Notes: a model not told the origin generated them from the sequence alone. A DNA stretch of 53,472 nucleotides from JBJHBP01 sp050485645 (GCA_050485645.1 JBJHBT010000026.1:1-53472), one strand, 5' to 3'; positions 1 to 8,864 are shown, counted from the first letter of the stretch. Numbers and translations: made by a program.

Positions 1-168
1 AAGGACTACGGTGTGAAGAACCTGGAAGTGCGGGTCAAGGGACCCGGACCCGGACGTGAATCCGCGGTACGCGCGTTGAATGCGGTCGGTTTCAGAATCA
101 CGGAGATCGAAGACGTGACACCGATTCCCCACAACGGCTGCAGGCCGCCAAAGCGTCGTCGAGTGTAG
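1..168 (+). CDS. rpsK: Small ribosomal subunit protein uS11 (S11), C-terminal part
   Basis: Only the last 55 residues are in the window; the start lies upstream. The tail is the conserved S11 ending: a glycine/proline-rich stretch (VKGPGPGRESAVRAL) followed by TPIPHNGCRPPKRRRV, which packs against 16S rRNA on the platform of the 30S subunit. It ends 12 bases before rpsD, the usual order in the alpha operon, so co-transcription with rpsD, rpoA and rplQ is expected. The reading frame is clean. Confidence 0.97.
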   Translation, partial: KDYGVKNLEVRVKGPGPGRESAVRALNAVGFRITEIEDVTPIPHNGCRPPKRRRV

Positions 169-180
169 GCAGAAGCAACC

Positions 181-801
181 ATGGCGAGATACACAGGACC
201 GACTTGCAAACTGGCCCGGAGAGAGGGCACCGACCTGTTCCTCAAGAGCGGAGTCAAGCCACTTGAATCCAAGTGCAAGCTTGAAGTGCCGCCCGGCGGA
301 CAGGCCCAGCGCCGTACCCGGCTCTCAGACTACGGTATCCAGCTGCGCGAGAAGCAGAAGCTGCGCCGTATGTATGGTGTGCTGGAGCGCCAGTTCCGCA
401 ACTACTACAAGAAGGCTTCGCGGGTAAAAGGCTCCACAGGCGAAAACCTGTTGCGGATGCTTGAATCGCGACTGGACAATGTTGTCTATCGCATGGGATT
501 TGCTGCGACGCGTGCGGAAGCCCGGCAGCTCGTCAGCCACCGTGCCATAGAAGTAAACGAAAAGGTTGTCAACGTGCCGTCTTTTCAGCTCAAGGCCGGT
601 GATCGGATCACTGTCCGGGAACGCGCTCGTGCCCAGACCCGCGTCAAGTCCGCGCTGGACATCGCCGGTCAGGTCGGATTTCCCGAATGGGTTGAAGTGG
701 ACGACAAGAAGATGGAGGGGGTGCTGAAAGCCCTTCCGGAACGGGACGAGATTCTGCCGGATATCAATGAGAATCTGGTCGTGGAGTTGTACTCCAAGTA
801 A
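181..801 (+). CDS. rpsD: Small ribosomal subunit protein uS4 (S4)
   Basis: 206 residues, the normal bacterial length. The N-terminal segment MARYTGPTCKLARREG is typical, and the central S4 RNA-binding domain (about residues 96-160, containing RLDNVVYRMGF and VSHRAIEVN) is intact. Only two cysteines are present (residues 9 and 32), so the four-cysteine zinc site found in some bacteria is absent. S4 nucleates 30S assembly and in E. coli represses its own operon from the leader ahead of rpsM; that leader is outside this window. ATG start with the operon neighbours in the usual order. Confidence 0.98.
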   Translation: MARYTGPTCKLARREGTDLFLKSGVKPLESKCKLEVPPGGQAQRRTRLSDYGIQLREKQKLRRMYGVLERQFRNYYKKASRVKGSTGENLLRMLESRLDNVVYRMGFAATRAEARQLVSHRAIEVNEKVVNVPSFQLKAGDRITVRERARAQTRVKSALDIAGQVGFPEWVEVDDKKMEGVLKALPERDEILPDINENLVVELYSK

Positions 802-845
802 CCCTCCTCCCGACAGGGGCCTCACATTTACGAGGACTAGCTCAG

Positions 846-1856
846 ATGCAGATATCAGCTACGGAATTCTTGAAGCCACGGGCGGTGAAGGTACAGCCTC
901 TCGCGAACAATCGCGCGCGTGTAACGGTAGAGCCGTTCGAGCGCGGGTTCGGCCATACCCTTGGCAATGCGCTGCGGCGCGTGCTGCTGTCGTCCATGCC
1001 CGGGGCGGCGGTTGTCGAAGTGGAAATAGAAGGTGTATTGCACGAGTACACCAGCATCGAAGGGGTCCAGGAAGATGTTGTCGACATCCTGCTGAACCTC
1101 AAGGCAGTTGCCATCAGGATGCATGCACGCGATGAAGCCGAGCTGACCCTGACCAAAAAAGGTCCGGGGCCGGTCACGGCGGGCGACATCCAGACGGACC
1201 ACGACGTGGAAATCGTCAATCCGGATCTGGTCATCGCCAATCTCACCCAGGCAGGTGAGCTGCGCGCGTTCCTCAAGGTCGTGCGTGGCCGTGGCTATCG
1301 CCCGGCAACCCAGATACCGGTGTTCGAGGAACAGACCCGTCCCATCGGCCGCCTGCAGCTGGATGCTTCGTTCAGTCCGGTACGTCGCGTGACATACAAC
1401 GTCGAGAGCGCTCGTGTCGAACAGCGGACCGATCTCGACAAACTCATCATTGACATCGAGACCAATGGCACCATCGACGCGGAAGAAGCGATTCGCCGCG
1501 CTGGCGCCATCCTGAAGAACCAGCTCGACGTGTTCGTCGACCTGCAGGGTGAGGACGAAGTCGGATACGGCAGCGCCGAAGCGCATGTGGACCCGATCCT
1601 GCTGCGTCCAGTCGATGAGCTGGAGCTGACGGTTCGCTCTGCCAACTGCCTGAAGGCCGAGAACATCAACTACATCGGCGATCTGGTGCAGCGAACTGAA
1701 GTCGAGCTGCTGAGGACTCCGAATCTCGGCAAGAAATCATTGACCGAGATCAAGGAAGTGCTCGAACAGCATGGTCTGGCTCTGGGGATGCGCCTGGATA
1801 ACTGGCCGCCCGCAAGTCTGCGTGGTGACGACGAACCGCGAGCGGTCGCTTACTGA
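846..1856 (+). CDS. rpoA: DNA-directed RNA polymerase subunit alpha
   Basis: 336 residues (E. coli 329). The N-terminal dimerisation domain (about 1-235) contains the GFGHTLGNALRRVLLSSMPG segment near residue 37. The C-terminal domain (about 255-325) contains LRTPNLGKKSLTEIKEVL, the helix-hairpin-helix region that contacts UP elements and activators. The C-terminal MRLDNWPPASL is typical of Gammaproteobacteria. The ATG at 846 is preceded by GAGGA about nine bases upstream. It lies 44 bases after rpsD and 93 before rplQ. Confidence 0.98.
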   Translation: MQISATEFLKPRAVKVQPLANNRARVTVEPFERGFGHTLGNALRRVLLSSMPGAAVVEVEIEGVLHEYTSIEGVQEDVVDILLNLKAVAIRMHARDEAELTLTKKGPGPVTAGDIQTDHDVEIVNPDLVIANLTQAGELRAFLKVVRGRGYRPATQIPVFEEQTRPIGRLQLDASFSPVRRVTYNVESARVEQRTDLDKLIIDIETNGTIDAEEAIRRAGAILKNQLDVFVDLQGEDEVGYGSAEAHVDPILLRPVDELELTVRSANCLKAENINYIGDLVQRTEVELLRTPNLGKKSLTEIKEVLEQHGLALGMRLDNWPPASLRGDDEPRAVAY

Positions 1857-1949
1857 TCGAACGTGCTGGCCGGAGGCGGTACCGACGCCAGCGTCCTGTA
1901 TGGGTGCTCTGGCCGAGGCAATCAGCGGAATTGATCGAGGAATAGTAAA

Positions 1950-2330
1950 GTGCGTCATAGAAAGTCCGGCCGCAAGCTCGGCAGAAACTCCGCTCATCGC
2001 AAGGCGATGTACAGGAATCTAGCCGCGTCGCTGGTGCGTCATGAAACGATCAGGACGACGCTGCCGAAAGCCAAGGAGCTGCGGCGCGTGATCGAACCGC
2101 TGATCACGCTGGCCAAGGAAGATGGTGTCAGCCGACGTCGCCTGGCGCATTCGCGACTGCGCGATGAAGTCGCGGTCGGTAAGCTGTTCAGGGAGCTTGG
2201 TCCGCGTTTCAGGGATCGGCCCGGCGGTTATCTGCGGATCCTGAAGATGGGCTTTCGCCCTGGGGACTCGGCGCCGATGGCGCTCGTACAGTTGCTGGAT
2301 CAGCCGGACGAACAGGCTTCCGCGGAATGA
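1950..2330 (+). CDS. rplQ: Large ribosomal subunit protein bL17 (L17)
   Basis: 126 residues, the usual length. It begins MRHRKSGRKLGRNSAHRKAM, the hallmark L17 start, and uses a GTG codon preceded by GAGG about ten bases upstream. L17 binds 23S rRNA near the exit tunnel. It is the last gene of the alpha operon here; the next gene runs in the opposite direction and a short GC-rich hairpin follows the stop. Confidence 0.98.
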   Translation: MRHRKSGRKLGRNSAHRKAMYRNLAASLVRHETIRTTLPKAKELRRVIEPLITLAKEDGVSRRRLAHSRLRDEVAVGKLFRELGPRFRDRPGGYLRILKMGFRPGDSAPMALVQLLDQPDEQASAE

Positions 2331-2335
2331 GTCGG

Positions 2336-2355
2336 CCCCGGCATGGTCGCCGGGG
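2336..2355 (+). terminator. Hairpin after rplQ
   Basis: CCCCGGC (2336-2342) and GCCGGGG (2349-2355) form a 7-bp GC stem with a six-base loop just after the rplQ stop and between convergent genes. The following bases (aatcttcat) are only weakly T-rich, so it is a probable but not classical intrinsic terminator. Confidence 0.45.
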
Positions 2356-2360
2356 AATCT

Positions 2361-3086
2361 TCATGGTCCTGCAGCGCGCCTGTTCCGGATCTGCTTGCGT
2401 ATCTTGCGCAACGTGATCGTTCTCAGCGGGATACGGATCGCACGCGCGATTCGTTCCAGCAGCAGCGGCCGGTACAGGACCCTGTCCTCTTCGGACAGCG
2501 CATCCAGTCGCCGTTGGTACTTCATCTTGATCCACGCGTTGTCGTCGGTCTGCCTGAGCCAGAGATACAGCCACCTTCCGAAGCGCGAGTCCGGCTGTTT
2601 CCACGCCCGCGCAACGCCAAAGTCGATCACGTACGGACGTTCGTCCGGTCCGACGAGGATGTTGTACTTGCGCTTCAGATCACCGTGCGCGACCCCGGCG
2701 TCGTGCATGGCATCGATGGTCTGACGCAGCAGCGCAAAGAATCGATCGCGGTCGGCAAGTCTGTGCTGTACCTGACGCAGGGATTCTCCCTCGATGTGTT
2801 CGAGAGCGAGGTTTTCGTCGTCCAGCATTCCGAAAGACCTGGGTACGCCGGGGATATCGGTGAGCCGTTCATAGATACGCTGCTCGTGGCTCAGCGCCAT
2901 TCTGCCCAGCCAGCGCATGACGGGAGCCGGATGGGCACGTTTGATGACGACCTTGCCGAAGGGTGTCTGGCAGAGATAGACCCACGACTGATAGCCCTTG
3001 GCGAGCAGCGTGGCATCGCAAGCACCGTGAGTCATCAGCCAGTTGCGGATATCGCCACCCTCAGCATCGCGAACAGCAGCGTTCAC
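2361..3086 (-). CDS. Small RIO/LPS-kinase-like protein kinase
   Basis: About 241 residues from the proposed GTG at 3086. It carries protein-kinase landmarks: a VVIK lysine (about K49) after a glycine-containing N-lobe segment, a catalytic loop HGDLKRKYNILV (about 134-145) and VIDFG (about 153-157). The closest families by motif are the RIO/lipopolysaccharide-kinase type of small bacterial kinases; the substrate cannot be read. The frame stays open upstream to 3287, but that part overlaps the adjacent methyltransferase gene, so I prefer the GTG at 3086, which has CAGGCGG just upstream. In the catalytic loop, Asn is six residues after Asp rather than the usual five. It follows the methyltransferase gene directly and is probably co-transcribed. 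Confidence 0.75.
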   Translation of the reverse strand: MNAAVRDAEGGDIRNWLMTHGACDATLLAKGYQSWVYLCQTPFGKVVIKRAHPAPVMRWLGRMALSHEQRIYERLTDIPGVPRSFGMLDDENLALEHIEGESLRQVQHRLADRDRFFALLRQTIDAMHDAGVAHGDLKRKYNILVGPDERPYVIDFGVARAWKQPDSRFGRWLYLWLRQTDDNAWIKMKYQRRLDALSEEDRVLYRPLLLERIARAIRIPLRTITLRKIRKQIRNRRAAGP

Positions 3087-3115
3087 GGCCGCCTGCGCAA
3101 CGGTATCGGCGTGTG

Positions 3116-3706
3116 CTAGCCGAGTCGCCACAGGATCACACCCATGCAGACGAACAGATAGATCACGATCAGTATCTCGCCGTTCTTGCGGGTGCTGGTG
3201 CGAAATGACCATGAGCCACCAGCCGCCTCGCCGATGCGGCGAAAGGTTGGAACCAGAGCCGGCGTCTGTGAGGCCCACTGATCCCACACATTGCCGAAAA
3301 TACCGCGCAGCTTGCGGTCCTCATAGGCAATCGCGGGTGGATAGTAGAACCAGAAGAACGCCAGCGTCAGTGGAATGGTCCACCAGACCGAACTGGCCAG
3401 CGCGAAGCCGACCACTATCAGTATGTTGCCGGTGTAAAGCGGGTGACGGACCATGGCGTACGGCCCCTGCGTCGCCAGCTCCCTGTTCTTGACAATGAAC
3501 CCGCTGGCGTAGAAACGGAACAGCGTACCGATGGTGGCCATTGCCAGCCCGATCCATGCCAGACTCGCCAGAGGTTGGGCGGCAATTGTATAAAATAGCA
3601 CCAGCAGTATACCCATCCCCTGACGCGACGCCTCGTGGTAGCGCAGCTCGCGCAATGCGCCCAGCAGGCCTGGAAGGGGAGGCAGATGATGCGTACGGTG
3701 GCCCAT
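3116..3706 (-). CDS. Isoprenylcysteine carboxyl methyltransferase-family membrane protein
   Basis: 196 residues with about four hydrophobic segments (roughly 31-45, 46-66, 95-122 and 176-193). The family signature RHPLYTGN is at residues 87-94, followed by a long membrane segment and YEDRKLRGIFG, the usual arrangement in the ICMT/phospholipid-methyltransferase (PEMT-like) fold, where these motifs bind S-adenosylmethionine at the membrane face. Bacterial members have varied or unknown substrates, so none is assigned. ATG at 3706 with GGGAA nine bases upstream. It is divergent from the gamma-glutamyltransferase gene, leaving 94 bases for both promoters. Confidence 0.85.
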   Translation of the reverse strand: MGHRTHHLPPLPGLLGALRELRYHEASRQGMGILLVLFYTIAAQPLASLAWIGLAMATIGTLFRFYASGFIVKNRELATQGPYAMVRHPLYTGNILIVVGFALASSVWWTIPLTLAFFWFYYPPAIAYEDRKLRGIFGNVWDQWASQTPALVPTFRRIGEAAGGSWSFRTSTRKNGEILIVIYLFVCMGVILWRLG

Positions 3707-3800
3707 GGATCGAATTTCCCGGTGGCTTGGTGACAGATCTGACCGCTTATTTTGCCAGAACGTGCCTGCTCACGGAGCAATTGTTCCGCGGCCGGTCTGA

Positions 3801-5447
3801 GTGGTGACGGTGGAGCGACCTTTTGGCAAGCCGTTTGCCGTGCGATCCGCGGTTGCCGCCCGTCGCGGGATGGTAGCCAGCAGTCAGCCCCTTGCTACGC
3901 AGTTGGGACTGGCAACGCTCGCCAAAGGTGGCAGCGCGGTTGATGCCGCCATTGCAGTCAACGCCGCGCTGGGGCTGATGGAGCCTACCGGATGCGGCAT
4001 CGGTGGCGATCTGTTCGCGATGGTCCGACACAATGGGACGATAGTCGGCCTGAACGGCAGCGGACGCTCGCCGCGACGCCTGACGCGCGATCAGCTGCGC
4101 GGGGCGGGACATACGGTCATGCCGGCCAATGGCCCGTTATCGGTCAGTGTGCCCGGCACGGTGGATGCCTGGTTCGCGTTGCATGAGCGCTTCGGTCGAC
4201 TGCGCATCAGCGACATTCTGCAGCCGGTCATCCACTACGCACGCGATGGCTTTCCGCTCAGCGAGATCATTGCCGGATACTGGAGCATCAACGCCAGACG
4301 CCTGAGTCGCTATCCCGGCGTCGCCGCGCTGTACATGCCGGAGGGACACCCGCCCGTTGCCGGCGATGTATTCCGGAACCCGGAACTCGCCACGGCCTAC
4401 GAGCTGATCGCCGGTGGTGGTCGCGACGCGTTCTACGAAGGCGAGATAGCCACGCGTATCGAACGTCAGATGCAGGCCATGGGTGGATTCCTGCGCAGGG
4501 ACGATCTGTCAGCGCACCGCAGCGAATGGGTCGCACCACTTTCCATCAGCTACCGCGGCTATGAAGTATGGCAGCTGCCGCCAAACACTCAGGGGCTGGC
4601 CGTGCTGCAGATGCTGAACCTCCTGGAGGGCTGGGATATCGCCGCGTTCAACCGCGATTCACCCCGGTACCTGCATCTGCTCATCGAGGCCAAGAAACTT
4701 GCGTTCGAGGATCGTGCCCGCCACTATGCCGACCCGGATTTCTACGGGATGCCGGCGATGGAACTTCTGTCTCCGGCGTATACGGCGCTGCAGCGCGGAC
4801 GCATGAACCCGGACAGGGCATCGACGATATCTGTCGTCGGTGATTCGTCGGCGATGAAGTCGGGCGACACGGTATATCTGACCACCGCCGATGAGGACGG
4901 AATGATGGTGTCCCTGATACAGAGCAACTTTCGCGGCATGGGTTCTGGCATCGTGGTGCCCGGGTTCGGCTTCATGCTGCAGAACCGCGCGGAGCTGTTC
5001 GCACTGGATCCGGCCCACGCCAATGTCTACGCCCCTGGCAAACGCCCGTTCAACACCATCATCCCCGGTTTCGCAACACGAGGGGACGAATTCGCGCTGA
5101 GCTTCGGCGTCATGGGTGCCGACATGCAGCCGCAGGGTCAGGTGCAGATACTGCAGAACATCGTTGACTTCGGCTGCAACGTTCAGGAGGCTGGAGACGC
5201 ACCGCGGTTGCGCCATGACGGCTCTTCCTCGCCAACGGGCGAAGCGGCGCGTGGCGCCGGTACCGTGCATCTGGAATCCGGATTCCCGCGCAGCACGGTC
5301 AGGCGGCTGCGCGCGATGGGCCATCAGATCGAACCGGACAACGGTTACGGGTTCGGCGGTTATCAGGCGATACTGTACGACGGCAGGCGCGGCGTGTACT
5401 TCGGAGCATCCGAATCACGCAAGGATGGTCATGCCGCAGGCTACTGA
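3801..5447 (+). CDS. ggt: Gamma-glutamyltransferase family protein
   Basis: 548 residues, the normal length of the self-processing precursor. The enzyme family cleaves gamma-glutamyl bonds (for example glutathione) and is processed at a threonine that becomes the N-terminus of the small subunit. Here the candidate nucleophile is T357 in SGDTVYLTTADEDGMMVSL. Upstream markers include GCGIGGDLFAMV (about residue 64) and GSGRSPRR, which bind substrate in the family. No signal peptide is evident, which would imply a cytoplasmic or non-classically exported enzyme. GTG start; a second GTG follows at once, so the exact start is uncertain by one codon. It ends 10 bases before trpS. Confidence 0.9.
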   Translation: MVTVERPFGKPFAVRSAVAARRGMVASSQPLATQLGLATLAKGGSAVDAAIAVNAALGLMEPTGCGIGGDLFAMVRHNGTIVGLNGSGRSPRRLTRDQLRGAGHTVMPANGPLSVSVPGTVDAWFALHERFGRLRISDILQPVIHYARDGFPLSEIIAGYWSINARRLSRYPGVAALYMPEGHPPVAGDVFRNPELATAYELIAGGGRDAFYEGEIATRIERQMQAMGGFLRRDDLSAHRSEWVAPLSISYRGYEVWQLPPNTQGLAVLQMLNLLEGWDIAAFNRDSPRYLHLLIEAKKLAFEDRARHYADPDFYGMPAMELLSPAYTALQRGRMNPDRASTISVVGDSSAMKSGDTVYLTTADEDGMMVSLIQSNFRGMGSGIVVPGFGFMLQNRAELFALDPAHANVYAPGKRPFNTIIPGFATRGDEFALSFGVMGADMQPQGQVQILQNIVDFGCNVQEAGDAPRLRHDGSSSPTGEAARGAGTVHLESGFPRSTVRRLRAMGHQIEPDNGYGFGGYQAILYDGRRGVYFGASESRKDGHAAGY

Positions 5448-5457
5448 AGGGAAGACG

Positions 5458-6471
5458 ATGGAAACGGTACTGACCGGAATCACCACCACGGGTGAACCCC
5501 ATATTGGCAACTATGTCGGCGCGATACGGCCTGCCGTGCAGGCCAGCTCGGACGCCAACGCGCGCTTCTGCTTCTTTCTCGCTGACTACCACTCGCTGGT
5601 GAAAGGCACTGACCCCGATGTCCGCGCACGATCCACGCTGCGTATCGCGGCCAGCTGGCTGGCCGTTGGCCTGGATCCCGACAAGGTGGTGTTCTACCGT
5701 CAGTCCGACATACCCGAAATCATGGAGCTGTCGTGGATTCTCACGTGCATGACAGCCAAGGGTCTGATGAACCGTGCGCATGCCTACAAGGCCGCAGTGG
5801 CTGACAATGAGAGCGCCGGCAACGCCGACCCCGACAAGGGTATTACGATGGGCCTGTTCAGCTACCCGATTTTGATGGCGGCCGACATACTGATGTTCAA
5901 TGCGCACAAGGTCCCGGTGGGACGCGATCAGAAGCAGCACGTAGAGATGGCGCGGGATATCGCGCAGCGATTCAATCATCACTACGGTGACACATTCGTG
6001 CTGCCCGAGGCGGTGATCGACGACAACGTGGCTCTGCTGCCAGGACTGGATGGTCGCAAGATGTCAAAGTCCTATGACAACACGATTCCCCTGTTCACAC
6101 CGGAGAAAAAGCTGCGCAAGCTGATCATGCGCATCAAGACCAATTCGCTGGAACCGGGCGAGCCCAAGGACCCCGATGACAGCGCGTTGTTTGCCATCTA
6201 TCGCGCATTCGCCAGCGAGGCGGAGACCACCGCGATACGCGAACGCTACGCGCAGGGGATTGGCTGGGGTGAGATGAAGCAGGTGCTGTTCGACTATGTG
6301 AACGATCACCTGAGCCGGCCCAGGCTGGAGTACGAACGCCTGTTGGCCGCGCCGGATCATGTTGAGGCCGTCCTGAAGGCGGGAGCCGAGAAGGCGCGCG
6401 CGGTCAGCGCGCCATTTCTGGATCAGGTGCGGGAGCGTATCGGTATTCGTTCACTCCGGGCTGTCGTCTGA
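5458..6471 (+). CDS. trpS: Tryptophan--tRNA ligase
   Basis: 337 residues from ATG 5458. The class I synthetase signatures are intact: PHIGN at residues 14-18 (HIGH box, binds ATP) and KMSKS at 201-205. GLFSYPILMAADILMF is the tryptophan-pocket region. The frame remains open upstream, but METVLTGITTTGEPHIGNY is the family N-terminus, so the downstream ATG is chosen. It is probably translated from the same transcript as ggt, 10 bases away. Its last 21 bases overlap the convergent LapA-domain gene. Confidence 0.97.
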   Translation: METVLTGITTTGEPHIGNYVGAIRPAVQASSDANARFCFFLADYHSLVKGTDPDVRARSTLRIAASWLAVGLDPDKVVFYRQSDIPEIMELSWILTCMTAKGLMNRAHAYKAAVADNESAGNADPDKGITMGLFSYPILMAADILMFNAHKVPVGRDQKQHVEMARDIAQRFNHHYGDTFVLPEAVIDDNVALLPGLDGRKMSKSYDNTIPLFTPEKKLRKLIMRIKTNSLEPGEPKDPDDSALFAIYRAFASEAETTAIRERYAQGIGWGEMKQVLFDYVNDHLSRPRLEYERLLAAPDHVEAVLKAGAEKARAVSAPFLDQVRERIGIRSLRAVV

Positions 6472-6717
6472 GAGGTACGTGGTGCGCTGCCGGGTGATTT
6501 CGCCTGGTGCCGTACGGGTGCGTCGTGCCGCCAGCGCCATTGATATCAATATGCCGATAGCGATGCCGATCAGCATAGTCAAAGCGAGCAGGGTTGCACG
6601 CGGCAGTGTGAACGTGAAGAACAGAAAGCGGGTATTCACCGATTCGGTGTTCTGAAGTACGAGCACGATGACGACAATCAGCAATGCAAGCGCACCCCAC
6701 AGCTTGGCTTTCGTCAC
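6451..6717 (-). CDS. LapA (DUF1049) domain inner-membrane protein
   Basis: 88 residues from GTG 6717: two adjacent transmembrane helices (about residues 6-23 and 38-60) separated by TESVNTRFLFFTFTLP, the pattern of LapA/DUF1049 proteins. In E. coli LapA works with LapB in controlling lipopolysaccharide synthesis; no lapB-like gene is next to this one, so the role is by family only. The GTG start is favoured by GAGGAACGACC just upstream; an earlier ATG at 6750 would add an unlikely 11-residue leader. Confidence 0.8.
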   Translation of the reverse strand: MTKAKLWGALALLIVVIVLVLQNTESVNTRFLFFTFTLPRATLLALTMLIGIAIGILISMALAARRTRTAPGEITRQRTTYLSDDSPE

Positions 6718-6840
6718 CGGTCGTTCCTCGTAGTGATGGATGTCTGGCAATCATAACCATCCCGTTCCCGCAGTGCGAATGGACATCGGGTGTTGCAGGT
6801 GCGTGCGTGGGACAGGCATCCGGCTTCGCACCGGCCCAGC

Positions 6841-7521
6841 TCAGCTGATTGCCCGCAATGCGGTCAGGGAGAAAGCGTTCAGTGCGGCATGCGCGAATAT
6901 CACGGGCCACAGCGTGCCCCAGCGGATCGTCAGGTGCGCGAATACCATGCCGATCAGCATGGTCTGCGCCATGCCCGTCCAGCCCTGATAGGCGTGCGCC
7001 AGCCCGAACAGCAGCGATGACGCGATCACCGGAGCCCAGTGACCTGCAAACACCGCCTGACAGCGTTTGAGCAGCAGTCCACGCGCAAGCACTTCCTCGT
7101 AGAAGCCGATCAGCAGGACCGCGATCAGCATCGTGAACACCGACGTGTCCGATGTCAGCGCACCGGCGACCTGTGACAGACGATCGCCGTGTGCCCGAAA
7201 GGCATTCGGCATGAGCATCAGCACGATCAGGCTGAACAGGAAGGATACGCCGATCGCCAGCGCGACCGCCGCAAGTCCGCGGCGCAGGTCTTCAGCCCGC
7301 AGGGGGCGGAGTCCGATGGATCGCGGCGACTGCCGCCGCTGATGCAGCAGCAACGCAACGACAACCAGAACGATGGCTCCCTGGGCGATGGCCAGCAGCA
7401 ACAGCGGTGGCAGCACGCCCGCAGGCAGTGATGCGATGAGCGGGTCGGCCAGTACGCCCAGGCCAAGCAGCAGCGCTATTGCGAGGACGATGTCAGTCGC
7501 GGCGGCGCGGCGCGTCAGCAT
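6841..7521 (-). CDS. CPBP family intramembrane metalloprotease
   Basis: 226 residues, strongly hydrophobic with about six membrane segments. The three family motifs are present: EEVLARG (E142, E143, R147), FGLAH (H176) and HAALN (H211, N215), which place the zinc site inside the membrane in Rce1-type proteases. Bacterial members process or modify peptides, confer bacteriocin immunity, or are uncharacterised; nothing nearby points to a substrate. It lies 75 bases downstream of the DAHP synthase gene on the same strand and may be read through from it. Confidence 0.85.
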   Translation of the reverse strand: MLTRRAAATDIVLAIALLLGLGVLADPLIASLPAGVLPPLLLLAIAQGAIVLVVVALLLHQRRQSPRSIGLRPLRAEDLRRGLAAVALAIGVSFLFSLIVLMLMPNAFRAHGDRLSQVAGALTSDTSVFTMLIAVLLIGFYEEVLARGLLLKRCQAVFAGHWAPVIASSLLFGLAHAYQGWTGMAQTMLIGMVFAHLTIRWGTLWPVIFAHAALNAFSLTALRAIS

Positions 7522-7596
7522 GAGCGGCTGGTCCGTGGCTCGTGATGTCGTTGCGTCGGTTGTGAATGCATCACGGCAGCGATTCCCGCCGACGGG

Positions 7597-8673
7597 TCAG
7601 GCAGCGTCAACGTCAGCCATTCGCCTGCGTCTGGTGCGGACGGCGCCGGCGAGCCGCCGCAGCGTGTGCACTGATTCGTCCCAGCCGAGGCATCCGTCGG
7701 TGATGCTTTGTCCATAGACGAGCGGCCCGCCTGGGGTCAGCTCCTGTCGCCCGCCGACCAAGTGGCTTTCGATCATCACGCCGAGTATCCGTTGCTCACC
7801 GTTCTCGATCTGCGTGGAGATGTCATCGATCACCGCGGGCTGGTTCTCGGGTTTCTTGCCGCTGTTCGCATGACTGGCGTCGATCATGAGACGTGCGGGC
7901 ATGCCGGATTCCACCAGCAGCTGGCTGGCTTCATTCACGCTGGCCGCGTCGTAGTTCGGCCTGCGGCCACCGCGCAGTATCACGTGCACGTCGGGATTGC
8001 CCGTGGTGGACGCCACCGCGCAGCGGCCGTCCTTCATGACGGCAAGGAAATGATGTGGCTGCGATGCGGCGCGAATGGCGTCCACCGCAATGCGTACCGT
8101 GCCGCCGGTGCCGTTCTTGAAGCCAACCGGGCACGACAGGCCCGAGGCCATTTCACGATGTACCTGGCTTTCGGTGGTACGCGCGCCGATCGCGCCCCAC
8201 GACACCAGGTCGGAAATGTACTGCGGCGAAATGACATCCAGATACTCGCAGCCCGCCGGCAGGCCGAGCCCGTTGATGTCGCGCAGCAGACCCCGCGCAA
8301 GGCGCAGGCCCTTGTTGATGCGGTAACTGTCATCCAGGTCCGGATCGTTGATCAGGCCCTTCCAGCCCACCGTTGTACGCGGTTTCTCGAAGTACACACG
8401 CATCACGATCTCCAGCGTGTCCTTCAGTTCCTCGCGCAGCGGCAGCAGCCGATGGGCGTACTCCATCGCGGCGCCGGTGTCGTGAATCGAGCAGGGGCCG
8501 ATGACGACGGCGACGCGATCGTCCTCGCCGTGCAGGATGCGATGCAGGGCGCGGCGCGCGTCAGCGACCGTCGCGGACATTGCATCGTCACAGGGCAGTT
8601 CGTCGATCACGACAGCAGGAGGATCCAGCGGCTCGAACTCGCGGATTCTCAAGTCATCTGTATGCGGGGGCAT
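7597..8673 (-). CDS. aroG: 3-deoxy-7-phosphoheptulonate (DAHP) synthase, type I
   Basis: 358 residues. It condenses phosphoenolpyruvate and erythrose 4-phosphate, the first step of the shikimate pathway. Conserved blocks are GPCSIHD, KPRTTVGWKGLINDPDLD, ARTTESQVHREMASGL and DASHANSGK. The start at 8673 is chosen because AGGAGAAAGAAC lies directly upstream; the longer frame would run back into the attenuator terminator. The symbol is given for the family; which feedback class it belongs to (AroF, AroG or AroH) cannot be told from motifs. The upstream leader peptide contains Tyr, Phe and Trp codons, suggesting control by general aromatic amino acid supply. Confidence 0.93.
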   Translation of the reverse strand: MPPHTDDLRIREFEPLDPPAVVIDELPCDDAMSATVADARRALHRILHGEDDRVAVVIGPCSIHDTGAAMEYAHRLLPLREELKDTLEIVMRVYFEKPRTTVGWKGLINDPDLDDSYRINKGLRLARGLLRDINGLGLPAGCEYLDVISPQYISDLVSWGAIGARTTESQVHREMASGLSCPVGFKNGTGGTVRIAVDAIRAASQPHHFLAVMKDGRCAVASTTGNPDVHVILRGGRRPNYDAASVNEASQLLVESGMPARLMIDASHANSGKKPENQPAVIDDISTQIENGEQRILGVMIESHLVGGRQELTPGGPLVYGQSITDGCLGWDESVHTLRRLAGAVRTRRRRMADVDAA

Positions 8674-8718
8674 GTTCTTTCTCCTGTTCCCCGGTCGGCC
8701 CAGGTTTCCCGGCGGCAC

Positions 8719-8748
8719 AAAAAAGCCGCCAGGATCGCTGGCGGCTTT
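8719..8748 (-). terminator. Attenuator terminator of the DAHP synthase leader
   Basis: Read on the minus strand, AAAGCCGCCAG pairs with CTGGCGGCTTT (11 bp) around a five-base loop, and the run of U residues (8719-8724) follows at once. It lies between the leader peptide stop and the DAHP synthase ribosome-binding site. Its 5' arm is also complementary to two segments inside the leader coding region: a 9-base match of 8796-8804 with 8736-8744, and a 10-base match of 8809-8818 with 8742-8751. This is the mutually exclusive antiterminator arrangement expected of attenuation. Confidence 0.85.
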
Positions 8749-8772
8749 CCGGAAATGCTTGCTCGGTTCTCG

Positions 8773-8856
8773 TCAGGCCGACCGCATCCCTTCCTCCGCC
8801 AGCGGCATCGGAAAGCCGTAATACCAGAAGTAGTAACGGGCATGGGACACGTTCAT
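8773..8856 (-). CDS. Aromatic amino acid leader peptide upstream of DAHP synthase
   Basis: A 27-codon frame beginning ATG at 8856 and ending TGA at 8773-8775. It encodes MNVSHARYYFWYYGFP at its start: four Tyr, two Phe and one Trp within residues 8-15. Such density marks a regulatory leader peptide: ribosomes stalling on these codons when charged aromatic tRNAs are scarce would free leader codons 18-20 to pair with the terminator 5' arm. No Shine-Dalgarno is visible, and the best promoter would start transcription within a few bases of the ATG, so the peptide may be translated leaderless. An in-frame GTG 18 bases upstream is an alternative start. Confidence 0.8.
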   Translation of the reverse strand: MNVSHARYYFWYYGFPMPLAEEGMRSA

Positions 8857-8864
8857 GGGCGCTA

